Shown piece after piece: positions 7,679-14,307 of a stretch of DNA of 28,811 bases (its first letter is position 1; each line of letters opens with the position of its first letter). The stretch is from a virus, in IMG/VR virus record IMGVR_UViG_3300005471_000043, positions 1 through 28,811 of that record; one strand, given 5' to 3'. The notes below the pieces were generated by a model, which saw nothing but the letters and a program-made list of their open reading frames with translations, was not told the origin of the DNA and ran no database searches. Both the position numbers and the translations under genes were made by a program.

Positions 7679-8392
7679 TCAAGCAGCTCTCTGAACCTGG
7701 CATTCGGAGGCGAGCCTGCGGGTGTGTTCGAGGTATTCGCCAGGCGTGAGCAGTGTCTGGCAGTTGATGTTCCGGCACTCGATGTAGTCGTCCCCGTCGG
7801 CGCGGAACAGGGTGAGCAACTCGCAGCGCGGGCACGGAATCCGGTGATGTTCGAGCCGCGCGTCGCGGCGGGTGAAGCGTTCGGCCGCGCGGTGCCAGCC
7901 GTGGATCTGCGCGGCCGGGTTGCCCGACAGTCGGTCGTGGACCTCGTGCGCGAGCGGATGTTCCACCAGAGCCCACGACAGGTGGGCGGTCAGGAACCGG
8001 ACCGCGCCGGTTACGTTCCCGCCTTCGGTGCCGCGGCCGGGCCGGTGCCGGAATCCGCGCAGCTCGCGGAGGTCGTCTTCGAGTTCCAGCATGCCGCCGA
8101 CGATGTGGTCGATGAGGAGCCGTGAGGCTTGCCCGGGCCAGGCGGGGATGTGGATGCGGCCGATCGTGCCGGCGGTCTTGGCGGCGGTGCCGTAGGAGGC
8201 TTCGAGGCCGACGGCGACGACGAGTTCGGGGAGCTCGGCGAGCTGGGCGTGGGCGCGTGCGGTGCAGCGGTCGCAGTGGACGGGCTGACCCCAGGTGACG
8301 GGGACGTTGTGGTCGGTGCCGTCGGTGGCCAGGGCGGTTTCGGCGCGGCGCCAGGCGTTGTTGCAGGATCCGGGGCACGGTGCCGCGCTCAC
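7679..8392 (-). CDS. Conserved actinophage zinc-ribbon protein
   Basis: A 237-residue protein from GTG 8392. It has an N-terminal CPGSCNNAWRR, then CDRCTARAHAQLAELPELV. A long helical middle is followed by a C-terminal zinc ribbon (CPRCELLTLFRADGDDYIEC then CQTLLTPGEYLEH). The same order of knuckles plus ribbon is familiar from Streptomyces phage proteins of unknown function. Regulation or DNA binding is plausible. Its start overlaps the upstream stop as GTGA. It is the last gene before the terminator at 7594-7620. Confidence 0.75.
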   Translation of the reverse strand: MSAAPCPGSCNNAWRRAETALATDGTDHNVPVTWGQPVHCDRCTARAHAQLAELPELVVAVGLEASYGTAAKTAGTIGRIHIPAWPGQASRLLIDHIVGGMLELEDDLRELRGFRHRPGRGTEGGNVTGAVRFLTAHLSWALVEHPLAHEVHDRLSGNPAAQIHGWHRAAERFTRRDARLEHHRIPCPRCELLTLFRADGDDYIECRNINCQTLLTPGEYLEHTRRLASECQVQRAA

Positions 8393-8547
8393 TGTGCGCC
8401 TCCGACGCCTGCGGTGACGACTGCGAGGATGATGCGCATGGCCTGTTCGTCGGTGAACCCGGCTTCGATCTCTGCGGTGTAGAGCTCGTGGTGCATGGCC
8501 GCCATTGCGGCGAGTTCGGTGAGTGGGGAGTCGAAGTCGTCGGGCAC
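8389..8547 (-). CDS. Small helical protein, 52 residues
   Basis: Starts at GTG 8547 with GGGAGG six bases upstream. The product (VPDDFDSPLTELAAMAAMHH..., ending VTAGVGGAQ) is a short helical protein without cysteines. Its TGA overlaps the next GTG as GTGA, so the two are probably translationally coupled. Function unknown. Confidence 0.65.
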   Translation of the reverse strand: MPDDFDSPLTELAAMAAMHHELYTAEIEAGFTDEQAMRIILAVVTAGVGGAQ

Positions 8548-8621
8548 GGCGGGCCTCCCGGGGCGTGTGCGGCTACTGTCCCCCATTGTGCACACGCTGC
8601 GTGACAACGCTGGGGTGTTGG

Positions 8622-8789
8622 CTACGCCGGGTCGGAGCAGGCCATCCAGGGCCGCCATGGGATGCGCCACGTATCACCGCATCGCATGCACGTGTAGTCG
8701 ATCCATGGACCGGTCAGGGGCCACTCGTGCAGTACGTGCTCACAGTCGCTTCCAGCCGTGACTGCAACGGTCGCTTCGGGGGTGCTCAC
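8622..8789 (-). CDS. Small zinc-finger-like protein, 55 residues
   Basis: Starts at GTG 8789 behind GGGGGAGC. It contains CEHVLHEW and a CMRCGDTW knuckle, with several tryptophans near the C-terminus (WRIPWRPWMACSDPA). One zinc could be bound by the three or four Cys/His residues. Its start overlaps the stop of the DUF6221-like gene. The 74 bp after its stop hold no gene. Function unknown. Confidence 0.65.
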   Translation of the reverse strand: MSTPEATVAVTAGSDCEHVLHEWPLTGPWIDYTCMRCGDTWRIPWRPWMACSDPA

Positions 8790-9208
8790 GCCTGCTCCCC
8801 CTCGGTCCAGCCCCAGCCCTCGGCGAGCAGGCGCACGGTGGCGCAGGGGAAGTCGGGGCCCCAGTCCATGAGTTCGTAGCCCTGCCCGCACTCAGCGCAC
8901 TTCCCGAGGTCGTCCCGGTGCAGGTCGAGCAGCTTCCGGTCGGCGGCGATCCGGCGCAGCACGTTGGCCGGGTTGTGGCGCACGATGTGCCGGGCGTCTT
9001 GGACGCGCTCGCATCCTCCGCCCTCGTACCCGTGGCCGACCACGTCGACCTCCCCCGGCGCCGTTCCGACCCCAGCATCGAAGCCATAGTCGGAACCCGC
9101 CACGTACTCGGTGACGTGCCATGGCCCGGATGTTGCCGCTTCCGCGTCGGCCTGGGCCGCGTCCAGCGTCTCCCGCAGCCACACCACCAGGCGGTCCGAG
9201 TCCGTCAC
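8786..9208 (-). CDS. DUF6221-like protein
   Basis: A 140-residue protein from GTG 9208. The visible order (LVVWLRETLDAAQ, GPWHV, DARHIVRHNPANVLRRIAAD, RKLLDLH, then a CAECG knuckle and CATVRLLAEGW) matches the actinobacterial family DUF6221, widespread in Streptomyces genomes and phages. No catalytic motif is known. The start overlaps the upstream stop as GTGA, and the ribosome site is weak, so translation probably depends on coupling. Confidence 0.78.
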   Translation of the reverse strand: MTDSDRLVVWLRETLDAAQADAEAATSGPWHVTEYVAGSDYGFDAGVGTAPGEVDVVGHGYEGGGCERVQDARHIVRHNPANVLRRIAADRKLLDLHRDDLGKCAECGQGYELMDWGPDFPCATVRLLAEGWGWTEGEQA

Positions 9209-9462
9209 GCGTACCACCCCAGACGCTGGAAGAGGACGGTGAGCCCGAAGACCGCTGCGCCCCCAGACGCCCACCAGGCGGCCCGGCCCGGGCGCGTGAG
9301 GAACAACCAGTCCACAGACCGCTCCCAGCGCCCGGCCGGATCGCAAGCGGCGCACCGGTAGATACCGTCCCGGCCGCGACGCAGACGCGGTGCATGCGAC
9401 TCGTGAGCCTCAACCGCGGCAAGATACGCGGCCTCCAGCGCCTTCACCTCCTCGTCCGTCAC
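9205..9462 (-). CDS. Small membrane-anchored protein, 85 residues
   Basis: Starts at GTG 9462 in a GTGA overlap with the preceding gene. The N-terminal half is helical and charged (VTDEEVKALEAAYLAAVEAH). A YRCAACDP knuckle follows. One hydrophobic segment near the C-terminus (AAWWASGGAAVFGLTVLFQ) suggests a tail anchor. Function unknown; it sits in a tightly coupled run of small phage genes. Confidence 0.65.
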   Translation of the reverse strand: MTDEEVKALEAAYLAAVEAHESHAPRLRRGRDGIYRCAACDPAGRWERSVDWLFLTRPGRAAWWASGGAAVFGLTVLFQRLGWYA

Positions 9463-9896
9463 GTGGTGCTCGCCTCGGGTACGCGCCAGCAGTCGTCGGT
9501 GCACGGCTGCATGGCCTTCGTCTTCGGGTCGTACTCGTGTGGGAAACCGACCTCGTCGAGCTTGGCGTCCAGCCCGTCCACGCCGCCCACCTGCTCGACA
9601 GCCCACAGAACCCACTTGCCGCGCTCGGTCAGCCAGGAGCTCCACACGCTGGTTCCGTGGTCGATGAGTCCGGCGTGGTCGATGGCGGCGAGCACGATTT
9701 GCTGCGCTCCGTCTGTGCCGCCGATCAGTTCCTGCACGCGCTGGGCCCGGCCTGGGGCCTGGTTCGCGAATACGGTCAGCAGGTTGATGACGAGCCTGTC
9801 GGCGGCCCCGGGGTCGCCGCATCCGCAGGACGGCATGTCGCTGTGCAGGACCATGTACAGGTGGCACAGGAGGTTGTCCTGCTCGGCGTCCGTCAC
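9459..9896 (-). CDS. Conserved phage protein, 145 residues
   Basis: Starts at GTG 9896 and overlaps its neighbours by four bases on both sides. Visible features are CGCGDP near residue 25, a helical centre (VQELIGGTDGAQQIVLAAID) and a C-terminal pair of cysteines (MQPCTDDCWRVPE). The balanced composition and operon overlaps support a real gene. I recognise no enzyme or regulatory motif. Confidence 0.7.
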   Translation of the reverse strand: MTDAEQDNLLCHLYMVLHSDMPSCGCGDPGAADRLVINLLTVFANQAPGRAQRVQELIGGTDGAQQIVLAAIDHAGLIDHGTSVWSSWLTERGKWVLWAVEQVGGVDGLDAKLDEVGFPHEYDPKTKAMQPCTDDCWRVPEASTT

Positions 9897-10153
9897 CGCT
9901 GCTCCTGTGGTCCGAAGTGGCCAACGACCTCAACGGGTTCGCCAGCCAGCACATGCCGCGGAATCCTGTCGTAGCCCGCGCCTGGCCACGGGCTACCGAT
10001 CACGGCCACATATGGTCCCGTGCCCGACACCTGAACAACGTGCACCTCGAACGACGGCTTGGCGCCCACACCGAGGACATCTCCGACCTGAACGGGCTCA
10101 GCCAGAGAGAGCGCGCCGCCGGGCCAACCGCGATGGATGTTGCTGACCACCAT
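9893..10153 (-). CDS. Small beta-rich protein, 86 residues
   Basis: Starts at ATG 10153 with GGAGCAGC upstream. The product reads as a small beta barrel (VQVGDVLGVGAKPSFEVHVV, VAVIGSPWPGAGYDRIP). The G-D-V-L pattern resembles SH3/OB-type folds, but this is only a fold guess. It lies in an uninterrupted leftward run, two bases after the previous stop. Function unknown. Confidence 0.65.
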   Translation of the reverse strand: MVVSNIHRGWPGGALSLAEPVQVGDVLGVGAKPSFEVHVVQVSGTGPYVAVIGSPWPGAGYDRIPRHVLAGEPVEVVGHFGPQEQR

Positions 10154-10155
10154 GT

Positions 10156-10359
10156 TCAACGCTGCTCCTCCGCCCGCTCGAAGCGCATCCCGGCCGCGCG
10201 GAACTCCGGCGGCAGCACCGTCTCCGTTAGGTGAGAGGCCATCGCCGGGAGCGCCTCGCCCAGCCACTCCCGGTACGCGGCCTCACGCGCACGGTTGGCC
10301 TGCTGCGCCCGCTCGACGAGAGCGAGGAAGTCGTCCAGCGAATCGGAGCGTTCGGTCAT
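10156..10359 (-). CDS. Small helical protein, 67 residues
   Basis: Starts at ATG 10359, five bases after AAGGAG; an in-frame GTG two codons earlier overlaps that site and is less likely. The protein is a charged helix (LDDFLALVERAQQANRAREA then REWLGEALPAMASHLTETV). It could form a coiled coil. The ATGA overlap with the upstream gene supports coupling. Function unknown. Confidence 0.65.
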   Translation of the reverse strand: MTERSDSLDDFLALVERAQQANRAREAAYREWLGEALPAMASHLTETVLPPEFRAAGMRFERAEEQR

Positions 10360-10742
10360 GCCCACTCCTTCCGCAACCGCACACTCTCCGGCTCGAATGC
10401 GGCCAGCTTGTCCCGCGTCCCCGCATCGAGCTGTCCGGCGGCAAGCAGCAGCGTGAGCAGGATCGGCCCGATCGGCTCGGCGCCGTTACTGGTGCCCTCC
10501 TCGGACAGCCAGCAGTCGGTCCAGCCAATCATCGTGAAGTCGCCGCCCTTCCAGCCTTCGTAGGTAGCACCGTGAGCGGAGCGGGCATCAGCCAGCATGT
10601 TCCCGACGGTGACGTTGGCCGTGGGCTCGAAAGCCAGATCGGCGTAGTCGCCTCGGAAGGAGTGCGGGTTGGTGAAGCCGAGCGGCAGTACCCGATCCGG
10701 GTCCTCGGCCCCAAGGGCGGCGATCAGCTCATCGAGGGTCAT
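10356..10742 (-). CDS. Conserved actinophage hypothetical protein, 128 residues
   Basis: Starts at ATG 10742 (MTLDELIAALGAEDPDRVLP). The segments LGFTNPHSFRGDYADLAFEP, NVTVGNMLADARSA, and YEGWKGGDFTMIGWTDCWL recall a protein often encoded by actinophages with no known function. Lengths agree with the remembered relatives. It follows the terminator at 10783-10814, so it opens a new transcription unit. A CATACT hexamer sits seven bases before the ATG, with no good SD, so it may be leaderless. Confidence 0.75.
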   Translation of the reverse strand: MTLDELIAALGAEDPDRVLPLGFTNPHSFRGDYADLAFEPTANVTVGNMLADARSAHGATYEGWKGGDFTMIGWTDCWLSEEGTSNGAEPIGPILLTLLLAAGQLDAGTRDKLAAFEPESVRLRKEWA

Positions 10743-10782
10743 GCGCCCCAGTATGCGACCGCCCCGCGACACCCCGCTCAGC

Positions 10783-10814
10783 AAAACGGCCCCACCCGGG
10801 CCGGGCAGGGCCGT
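10783..10814 (-). terminator. Rho-independent terminator for the leftward transcript
   Basis: On the minus strand, ACGGCCCTGCCC and GGGTGGGGCCGT form a long stem around GGCCC, ending in TTTT. It stands 13 bp after the gene ending at 10827 and before the gene starting at 10742, marking a transcription unit boundary. Confidence 0.85.
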
Positions 10815-10826
10815 CGCGTACACAGA

Positions 10827-11051
10827 TCAGCCGTCCTCCCCGACAGCTTTCGCGCACCCCCGGCAAGGTCTGACGACCCCGCTGGGGTACCCGCGTTCGA
10901 GGAACCCCGTCTTCCCGCAGGCGGCATGCAGCAGCGTCCACCACTGCTCATCGTCGGGCCGGCGGGTGCGGTGATAGGTGCGGCCGTTGACGAAGCGCAC
11001 GTCGCGGATCGGGAACTCGTCGGCCAGCGACGGGGCAGGCGGGGCGGTCAC
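10827..11051 (-). CDS. Small Cys-containing protein, 74 residues
   Basis: Starts at GTG 11051 in a GTGA overlap with the upstream stop. It contains HAACGKTGFLERGYPSGVV followed by CRGCAKAV, which together can make one zinc knuckle. It is the last gene before the strong leftward terminator. Function unknown. Confidence 0.66.
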   Translation of the reverse strand: MTAPPAPSLADEFPIRDVRFVNGRTYHRTRRPDDEQWWTLLHAACGKTGFLERGYPSGVVRPCRGCAKAVGEDG

Positions 11052-11542
11052 GTCGGGAACACCTCCGGGTGCGCGGCCTTCCAGGCGGCCCAGTCCTTGC
11101 TCGGGTATTCGGTGTGCATGCCCTTTTCGCGGTCCATGACCTGCACGAGGGTGAGCGGCCCGACCTTGGCGTCGTCGTACTGGCCGCCTCGGCTGCGCGG
11201 CGCGACAGGAACCCAGAAGGGCCCGTACCGCCAGGTTTCGACGCGGTAGGACCAGTCGTCTTCGCCCCACTTGTGGAAGATCCTTGTGACGGCGTCGACG
11301 TCGAGGGGCTTCTCTTCCAGTTTGCGCTTGTACCAGCTGTCGGCGCCGAAGAAGTAGACCTTGTACTGCTCGATGTAGGAGGCGAGTTGGGCGGCTTCGA
11401 GGTCGGTGGGTCGGGTTTCCGACTCTCGGTCGAAGGTGGCGATGTATCGCCACATCGGGTGCGCGCCCGTGACGGGGATACGGAGTTTGGTCAGCGGGTC
11501 GTGTTCGTCGGCGTCGGTGCCGAACGGCCAGACGGCGGTCAT
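11048..11542 (-). CDS. Conserved phage protein, 164 residues
   Basis: Starts at ATG 11542 in a TGATG overlap. It is rich in aromatic residues (MWRYIATFDRESETRPTDLE, YIEQYKVYFFGADSWYKRKL, WSYRVETWRYGPFWVPV). No membrane segment or catalytic motif is seen. The composition and coupling support a real soluble protein. Function unknown. Confidence 0.7.
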   Translation of the reverse strand: MTAVWPFGTDADEHDPLTKLRIPVTGAHPMWRYIATFDRESETRPTDLEAAQLASYIEQYKVYFFGADSWYKRKLEEKPLDVDAVTRIFHKWGEDDWSYRVETWRYGPFWVPVAPRSRGGQYDDAKVGPLTLVQVMDREKGMHTEYPSKDWAAWKAAHPEVFPT

Positions 11543-11778
11543 CAGGCGCTCCCGGTGTTGGTGGCGGGCGGCCACCAGTGGGGCGCCTCGTAGATGGCGT
11601 TGCGTGGCTCCTTCTCGTCGAGGCAGTCGATGATGAGCTTCAGGTTGTCGAGGGCTTCCTGTTCGGTGCCGGACCATTCGTGATTGGTGACCTGGCCGCC
11701 GACGGATTGACGGACGTGGCCGGGCTTGCGGGCCTTCAGGATTTTCAACTCGCGGCCCCGGTAGGTGGTGCGGATCAT
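11542..11778 (-). CDS. Small protein, 78 residues
   Basis: Starts at ATG 11778 (MIRTTYRGRELKILKARKPG). It is basic at the N-terminus, with a helical centre (EQEALDNLKLIIDCLDE) and an aromatic tail (YEAPHWWPPATN). A small nucleic-acid-binding role is conceivable but not shown. Its stop overlaps the next start by one base. Confidence 0.68.
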   Translation of the reverse strand: MIRTTYRGRELKILKARKPGHVRQSVGGQVTNHEWSGTEQEALDNLKLIIDCLDEKEPRNAIYEAPHWWPPATNTGSA

Positions 11779-11781
11779 GCG

Positions 11782-12057
11782 CTAGTCCTCGTCTCGGTCG
11801 AACCAGTAGCGGTCGTAGCGGGCGGCTTCGGCAGGGGTCTCCTCGAAGGCGGCTGTGATGGAGCGGGCGCGGACGCAGGACACGACGGTTCGTCCCGCCC
11901 CGTCGACGAGTCGGTAGCGGGCGCTGCCGTAGACGGGGTCGTCGCAGCGCAGGCAGGTGCAGGGGTGCACCCGATAGACGCCGTCACACAGGTCGGGGTG
12001 GCTGCCGTGGTAGCGGACGAGCTGGCCGGGCTCCCAGCGGATCATCGGGTTCAACAC
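11782..12057 (-). CDS. Small Cys-rich protein, 91 residues
   Basis: Starts at GTG 12057 behind GGAGA. It contains VHPCTCLRCDD (CxCxxC), with a further Cys at SCVRARS. The first part (WEPGQLVRYHGSHPDLCDG) reads like a small beta barrel. Possibly a zinc-binding protein. It sits 3 bp from the next gene. Function unknown. Confidence 0.68.
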   Translation of the reverse strand: MLNPMIRWEPGQLVRYHGSHPDLCDGVYRVHPCTCLRCDDPVYGSARYRLVDGAGRTVVSCVRARSITAAFEETPAEAARYDRYWFDRDED

Positions 12058-12067
12058 GGCGGTCTCC

Positions 12068-12184
12068 TTACGGGGCGGTGACGGCAGGCTGCGGGGTTAC
12101 GGCGTGCACGTTGTACGGGGTGAGGGCCCACCACACGAACAGCAGCGACAGGAGGAGGCACAGGCCAGACGTCTGGGCGCGCAT
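12068..12184 (-). CDS. Single-span membrane peptide, 38 residues
   Basis: Starts at ATG 12184 after AGGAGG with ideal spacing. The product has one hydrophobic helix (GLCLLLSLLFVWWAL), then a polar tail (TPYNVHAVTPQPAV). It could be an inner-membrane peptide or a short secreted signal-bearing peptide. Function unknown. Confidence 0.6.
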   Translation of the reverse strand: MRAQTSGLCLLLSLLFVWWALTPYNVHAVTPQPAVTAP

Positions 12185-12195
12185 CACGGTCCTCC

Positions 12196-12534
12196 TCACG
12201 CAGCGAGGGCGAGTCGAGCGGCGGCGAGCTTGAACTCGGCGCGGCGGGGGCGGTAGTTCACGGCGATGACCGCTACGGCCTGCGGGGTGTACCGCACGCA
12301 GTCCCGCATCCGGCGCCCCGCGTGAACCCGGCCGGCGGTTCCGACGATGCCCAGCTTGGCGGCGACCTTGCGCAACGTGCCGACCATGCTGGCCGCGTCC
12401 CGGTGGCTGAGGCCCTGCGCCATCGCGTGGCTGGCGAGGGTGCCGGTTCCGCGGCGGGCGATGCGGGCGGCGGCTCGGGTGGCGATGCTGCGGGCCTTGA
12501 CGGTGGCGCGGCGGCTGCGGTTCGAGCGGATCAC
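12196..12534 (-). CDS. Basic small protein, 112 residues, possible DNA binding
   Basis: Starts at GTG 12534 after AAGGGGGA. The N-terminal third is strongly basic (RSNRSRRATVKARSIATRAA), followed by a helical segment (GLSHRDAASMVGTLRKVAAK) and another basic end. This suggests nucleic-acid binding, but no standard helix-turn-helix can be assigned with confidence. It lies early in the leftward unit driven from 13058. Confidence 0.65.
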   Translation of the reverse strand: MIRSNRSRRATVKARSIATRAAARIARRGTGTLASHAMAQGLSHRDAASMVGTLRKVAAKLGIVGTAGRVHAGRRMRDCVRYTPQAVAVIAVNYRPRRAEFKLAAARLALAA

Positions 12535-12567
12535 GGGTCCCCCTTGGTGCGGTGGTTCGGTGGTGGG

Positions 12568-12589
12568 GCCCGGCCCCGAAAGGCCGGGC
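12568..12589. other. Intercistronic hairpin
   Basis: GCCCGGCC and GGCCGGGC enclose CCGAAA between the first and second genes of the leftward unit. There is no T-run. It may be a partial terminator or an RNA-processing or stabilising hairpin that sets the ratio of the first gene to the rest. Confidence 0.5.
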
Positions 12590-12597
12590 GGGGCGGG

Positions 12598-12996
12598 TCA
12601 GGCGGCGATGTTGCGGCGCGTCTGGAGTGCGGCGGCGATGGTGGCGGCCTCGGCGGGGCTGGTGTCGCGGAGGAAGCGGAGCATCACGCTCTCGGTGCGG
12701 GCGATGGTCCAGCCGTTGGCCTTCGCGATCTCGTCGGCCTTGGCCTCGAAGGCGGCCAGTACGTCGCTGTCCGTGGTCTCGCTGTCGTCCTGCTCGTCGG
12801 GGGTGACGGCCGCCTCGACGTCGGCGGGGGTGGCGTACATGCCGACCCAGTCCAGGCCGTCCCAGACGTGGTAGGCGCCGGGGGCGCGCTCGACCAGGTA
12901 GGCCTTGCCGTTCACGGTGACGTCCCAGACGTTGGCCTGTCGGTGCGACGGGGCGTTGCGGTAGTTCGTCCGGTCGGTCCACGTGATGGCGTTCAT
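12598..12996 (-). CDS. First gene of the leftward unit, 132 residues
   Basis: Starts at ATG 12996 behind GGGGAGA. The N-terminal half is beta-rich (WDVTVNGKAYLVERAPGAYH, WDGLDWVGMYAT), followed by an acidic linker and a helical end (ADEIAKANGWTIARTESVML). No known family. It is the promoter-proximal gene after a strong TTGACG-17-TACGAT promoter, so it may be highly expressed early in that unit. Confidence 0.7.
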   Translation of the reverse strand: MNAITWTDRTNYRNAPSHRQANVWDVTVNGKAYLVERAPGAYHVWDGLDWVGMYATPADVEAAVTPDEQDDSETTDSDVLAAFEAKADEIAKANGWTIARTESVMLRFLRDTSPAEAATIAAALQTRRNIAA

Positions 12997-13034
12997 TCCG
13001 TCTCCCCTGGCCTGTCGTCCTTGGCGATACCTCA

Positions 13035-13063
13035 ATCGTAAGGGGTCCCCTTGCGCTCGTCAA
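13035..13063 (-). promoter_or_regulatory. Leftward promoter
   Basis: On the minus strand, -35 TTGACG (13063-13058) and -10 TACGAT (13040-13035) are exactly 17 bp apart. Transcription would start near 13028, about 32 bases before the ATG at 12996, which has a normal ribosome site. The element overlaps the rightward promoter of the HTH gene. Confidence 0.8.
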
Positions 13064-13078
13064 GCCACCCCTTACAAT
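13051..13078 (+). promoter_or_regulatory. Rightward promoter of the HTH regulator
   Basis: The -35 TTGCGC (13051-13056) and -10 TACAAT (13073-13078) are 16 bp apart. The ATG at 13085 is only six bases after the -10 box, so the transcript would begin at or beside the A of ATG and be leaderless. It overlaps the leftward promoter. Confidence 0.72.
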
Positions 13079-13084
13079 CGATCC

Positions 13085-13363
13085 ATGACCACGCCGCCGA
13101 CGCCCTTCGAGAACCTCAACCACCTCGCCGAACAGGACGATCCGACCGAACGCGCCAAGAGTGTTGGGGCCGCGCTCCAAGCCATCCCCGAGCTACAGCA
13201 CTGGCTCCAGGAGATCCGGCAGAGCGCCGTCCAGGAGATGCACGAGAGCGGGCTCAGCTACGACCAGATCGGCAAAGAACTCGGAGTCCATCGCGTCCGC
13301 GCCCACCAGATCGCCAAGGGCCGCACCACGGGCAAACGGGCAGACCCACCTGCCCCCGAGTAG
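13085..13363 (+). CDS. Sigma-factor-like HTH regulator, 92 residues
   Basis: A small DNA-binding protein. The C-terminal half has a helix-turn-helix of sigma-70 region 4 type (LSYDQIGKELGVHRVRAHQI, about residues 57-76), preceded by a helical N-terminal part that may dimerise. The start is set by the promoter: -10 TACAAT ends six bases before the ATG, and no ribosome site exists, so the mRNA is likely leaderless. A longer frame reaching back to 12983 runs through the promoters and is rejected. It is divergent from the leftward unit and likely controls it and itself. Confidence 0.8.
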   Translation: MTTPPTPFENLNHLAEQDDPTERAKSVGAALQAIPELQHWLQEIRQSAVQEMHESGLSYDQIGKELGVHRVRAHQIAKGRTTGKRADPPAPE

Positions 13364-13416
13364 CCCGCTTCCCGCATTCCGCCCCGCTCCCCCACCACCC
13401 CGGGCACACTGCCGGT

Positions 13417-13563
13417 ATGGCGCTGAGGTTCACGGTGCAGGGCGACGACGAGGCGGAGACGGCGGCCGGCCTGCAACTGCGCCGACGCTCGGGCTGCGGA
13501 GGACGCTCCCGCCCACCGACACGATCGGCAACGGGTGGCTTGCCCGCGCCGTACCCGACATGA
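13417..13563 (+). CDS. Possible small gene, 48 residues, perhaps frameshifted
   Basis: The frame begins MALRFTVQGDDEAETAAGLQ and ends at TGA 13563, directly before a terminator. CACACT lies six bases before the ATG, again a possible leaderless start, but without a -35 box. After about residue 20 the sequence turns arginine/proline-rich. A second frame downstream (LPPTDTIGNGWLARAVP) reads more like protein, so an old frameshift is possible. Confidence 0.35.
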   Translation: MALRFTVQGDDEAETAAGLQLRRRSGCGGRSRPPTRSATGGLPAPYPT

Positions 13564-13568
13564 CGAAA

Positions 13569-13598
13569 GCCCCGGCCGGGGATCACGACGGTCGGGGC
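13569..13598. terminator. Terminator between convergent units
   Basis: GCCCCGGCC and GGTCGGGGC pair over nine positions around a 12-base loop, with AAA before and GCGTTT shortly after. It lies between the rightward HTH region and the leftward operon whose last gene ends at 13637, so it can serve both directions. Confidence 0.78.
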
Positions 13599-13636
13599 CC
13601 TGGCGTTTCCGGGTAGGTCGGTCCTCTGTCGGCCTC

Positions 13637-13834
13637 CTACTTCGCCCAGGGGCGGGGCTTGTGGTCGGCGGCGGCGCCGAGGATTTCCATGGCGACGGCC
13701 TGCGGATCGAGTCCGGCGTCCTCCGCCTGGGCGATGACCTCGTCGGCCTTCTTGCTGCTACCGCGGCCGAGGAATCCGCCGCGCTGGAGCTGGCGGCCAG
13801 CTTCGCGGATCTGCTCGGGTGTGGGGTTGGGCAT
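13637..13834 (-). CDS. Small helical protein, 65 residues; last gene of the spread operon
   Basis: Starts at ATG 13834 behind GGAGA. The sequence MPNPTPEQIREAGRQLQRGG and KADEVIAQAEDAGLDPQAVA is helical and soluble, with no known domain. It is the 3'-most gene of the long leftward operon and is followed by the bidirectional terminator. Function unknown. Confidence 0.68.
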   Translation of the reverse strand: MPNPTPEQIREAGRQLQRGGFLGRGSSKKADEVIAQAEDAGLDPQAVAMEILGAAADHKPRPWAK

Positions 13835-13843
13835 GGTCTTCTC

Positions 13844-14074
13844 CTATGCGGCGTAGATGTTGGCGGTGATGGCGAGTCCGGGGCAGTTGTCGGCGTGCTC
13901 TTGCGCCCACTTGGCCGCCTTGTCGCTGTAGTAGTCGAGGTCTTCGGCGTCGGGCACGGTGTAGGCGATGTTGTGGCCGTGGGGGCATTGCGCGACGGCG
14001 AGGAGGGCGACGGTGACGGTGGTGTTGGTGCCGTCGTATTCGGCGGTGTCGCCGGGGATGGGGATCGCGGGCAT
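13844..14074 (-). CDS. Small conserved-looking protein, 76 residues
   Basis: Starts at ATG 14074 (MPAIPIPGDTAEYDGTNTTV). It has a beta-rich front, QCPHGHNIAY with Cys/His that may bind metal, and a helical end (YSDKAAKWAQEHADNCPGLA). The spacing to neighbours is under 10 bp. Function unknown. Confidence 0.66.
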   Translation of the reverse strand: MPAIPIPGDTAEYDGTNTTVTVALLAVAQCPHGHNIAYTVPDAEDLDYYSDKAAKWAQEHADNCPGLAITANIYAA

Positions 14075-14079
14075 GGCAT

Positions 14080-14292
14080 CTACCGTCCGATGGCGTTGCC
14101 GGGGGCCATGCGAATGACGCCGTCGGGTTCGTCGAGGGCGACCCAGTCGTGGTGCTCCTGGCAGAAGTACTTGCCGCGCACTTTGGGTTCGCCGCAAAAC
14201 TGATGGCCGCTGTTGTGCCAGCTGCCGACTTGGATTTGGTAGCCGCAGATCTGACTGCCGCGGTCAGGCTCGGTGTCGAGAATCTTGGGCAT
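14080..14292 (-). CDS. Zinc-finger-like protein, 70 residues
   Basis: Starts at ATG 14292 after AGGA. It has ICGYQIQ and then FCGEPKVRGKYFCQEHHD: a Cys-Cys-Cys-His-His arrangement typical of short treble-clef or GcrA-like fingers. It is soluble and compact. It might bind DNA or protein. It sits among small genes 3' of the translocase gene. Confidence 0.7.
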   Translation of the reverse strand: MPKILDTEPDRGSQICGYQIQVGSWHNSGHQFCGEPKVRGKYFCQEHHDWVALDEPDGVIRMAPGNAIGR

Positions 14293-14307
14293 GTCGGGGT
14301 CCTTTCG

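Larger units (their letters stand above)
13032..13082. repeat. Inverted operator-like repeats across both promoters
   Basis: TCAATCGTAAGGGGT (left) and ACCCCTTACAATCGA (right) are inverted copies with two differences. The left copy runs into a second palindrome, AAGGGGTCCCCTT. The half-site ACCCCTTAC covers the -10 regions of both promoters. A dimeric HTH protein bound here could switch off both directions; the HTH gene next to it is the obvious candidate. Confidence 0.7.

Noticed and set aside
12983-13084. Longer start for the HTH regulator
   Set aside because: It would translate through both promoters and the operator repeats; the residues gained are not protein-like.
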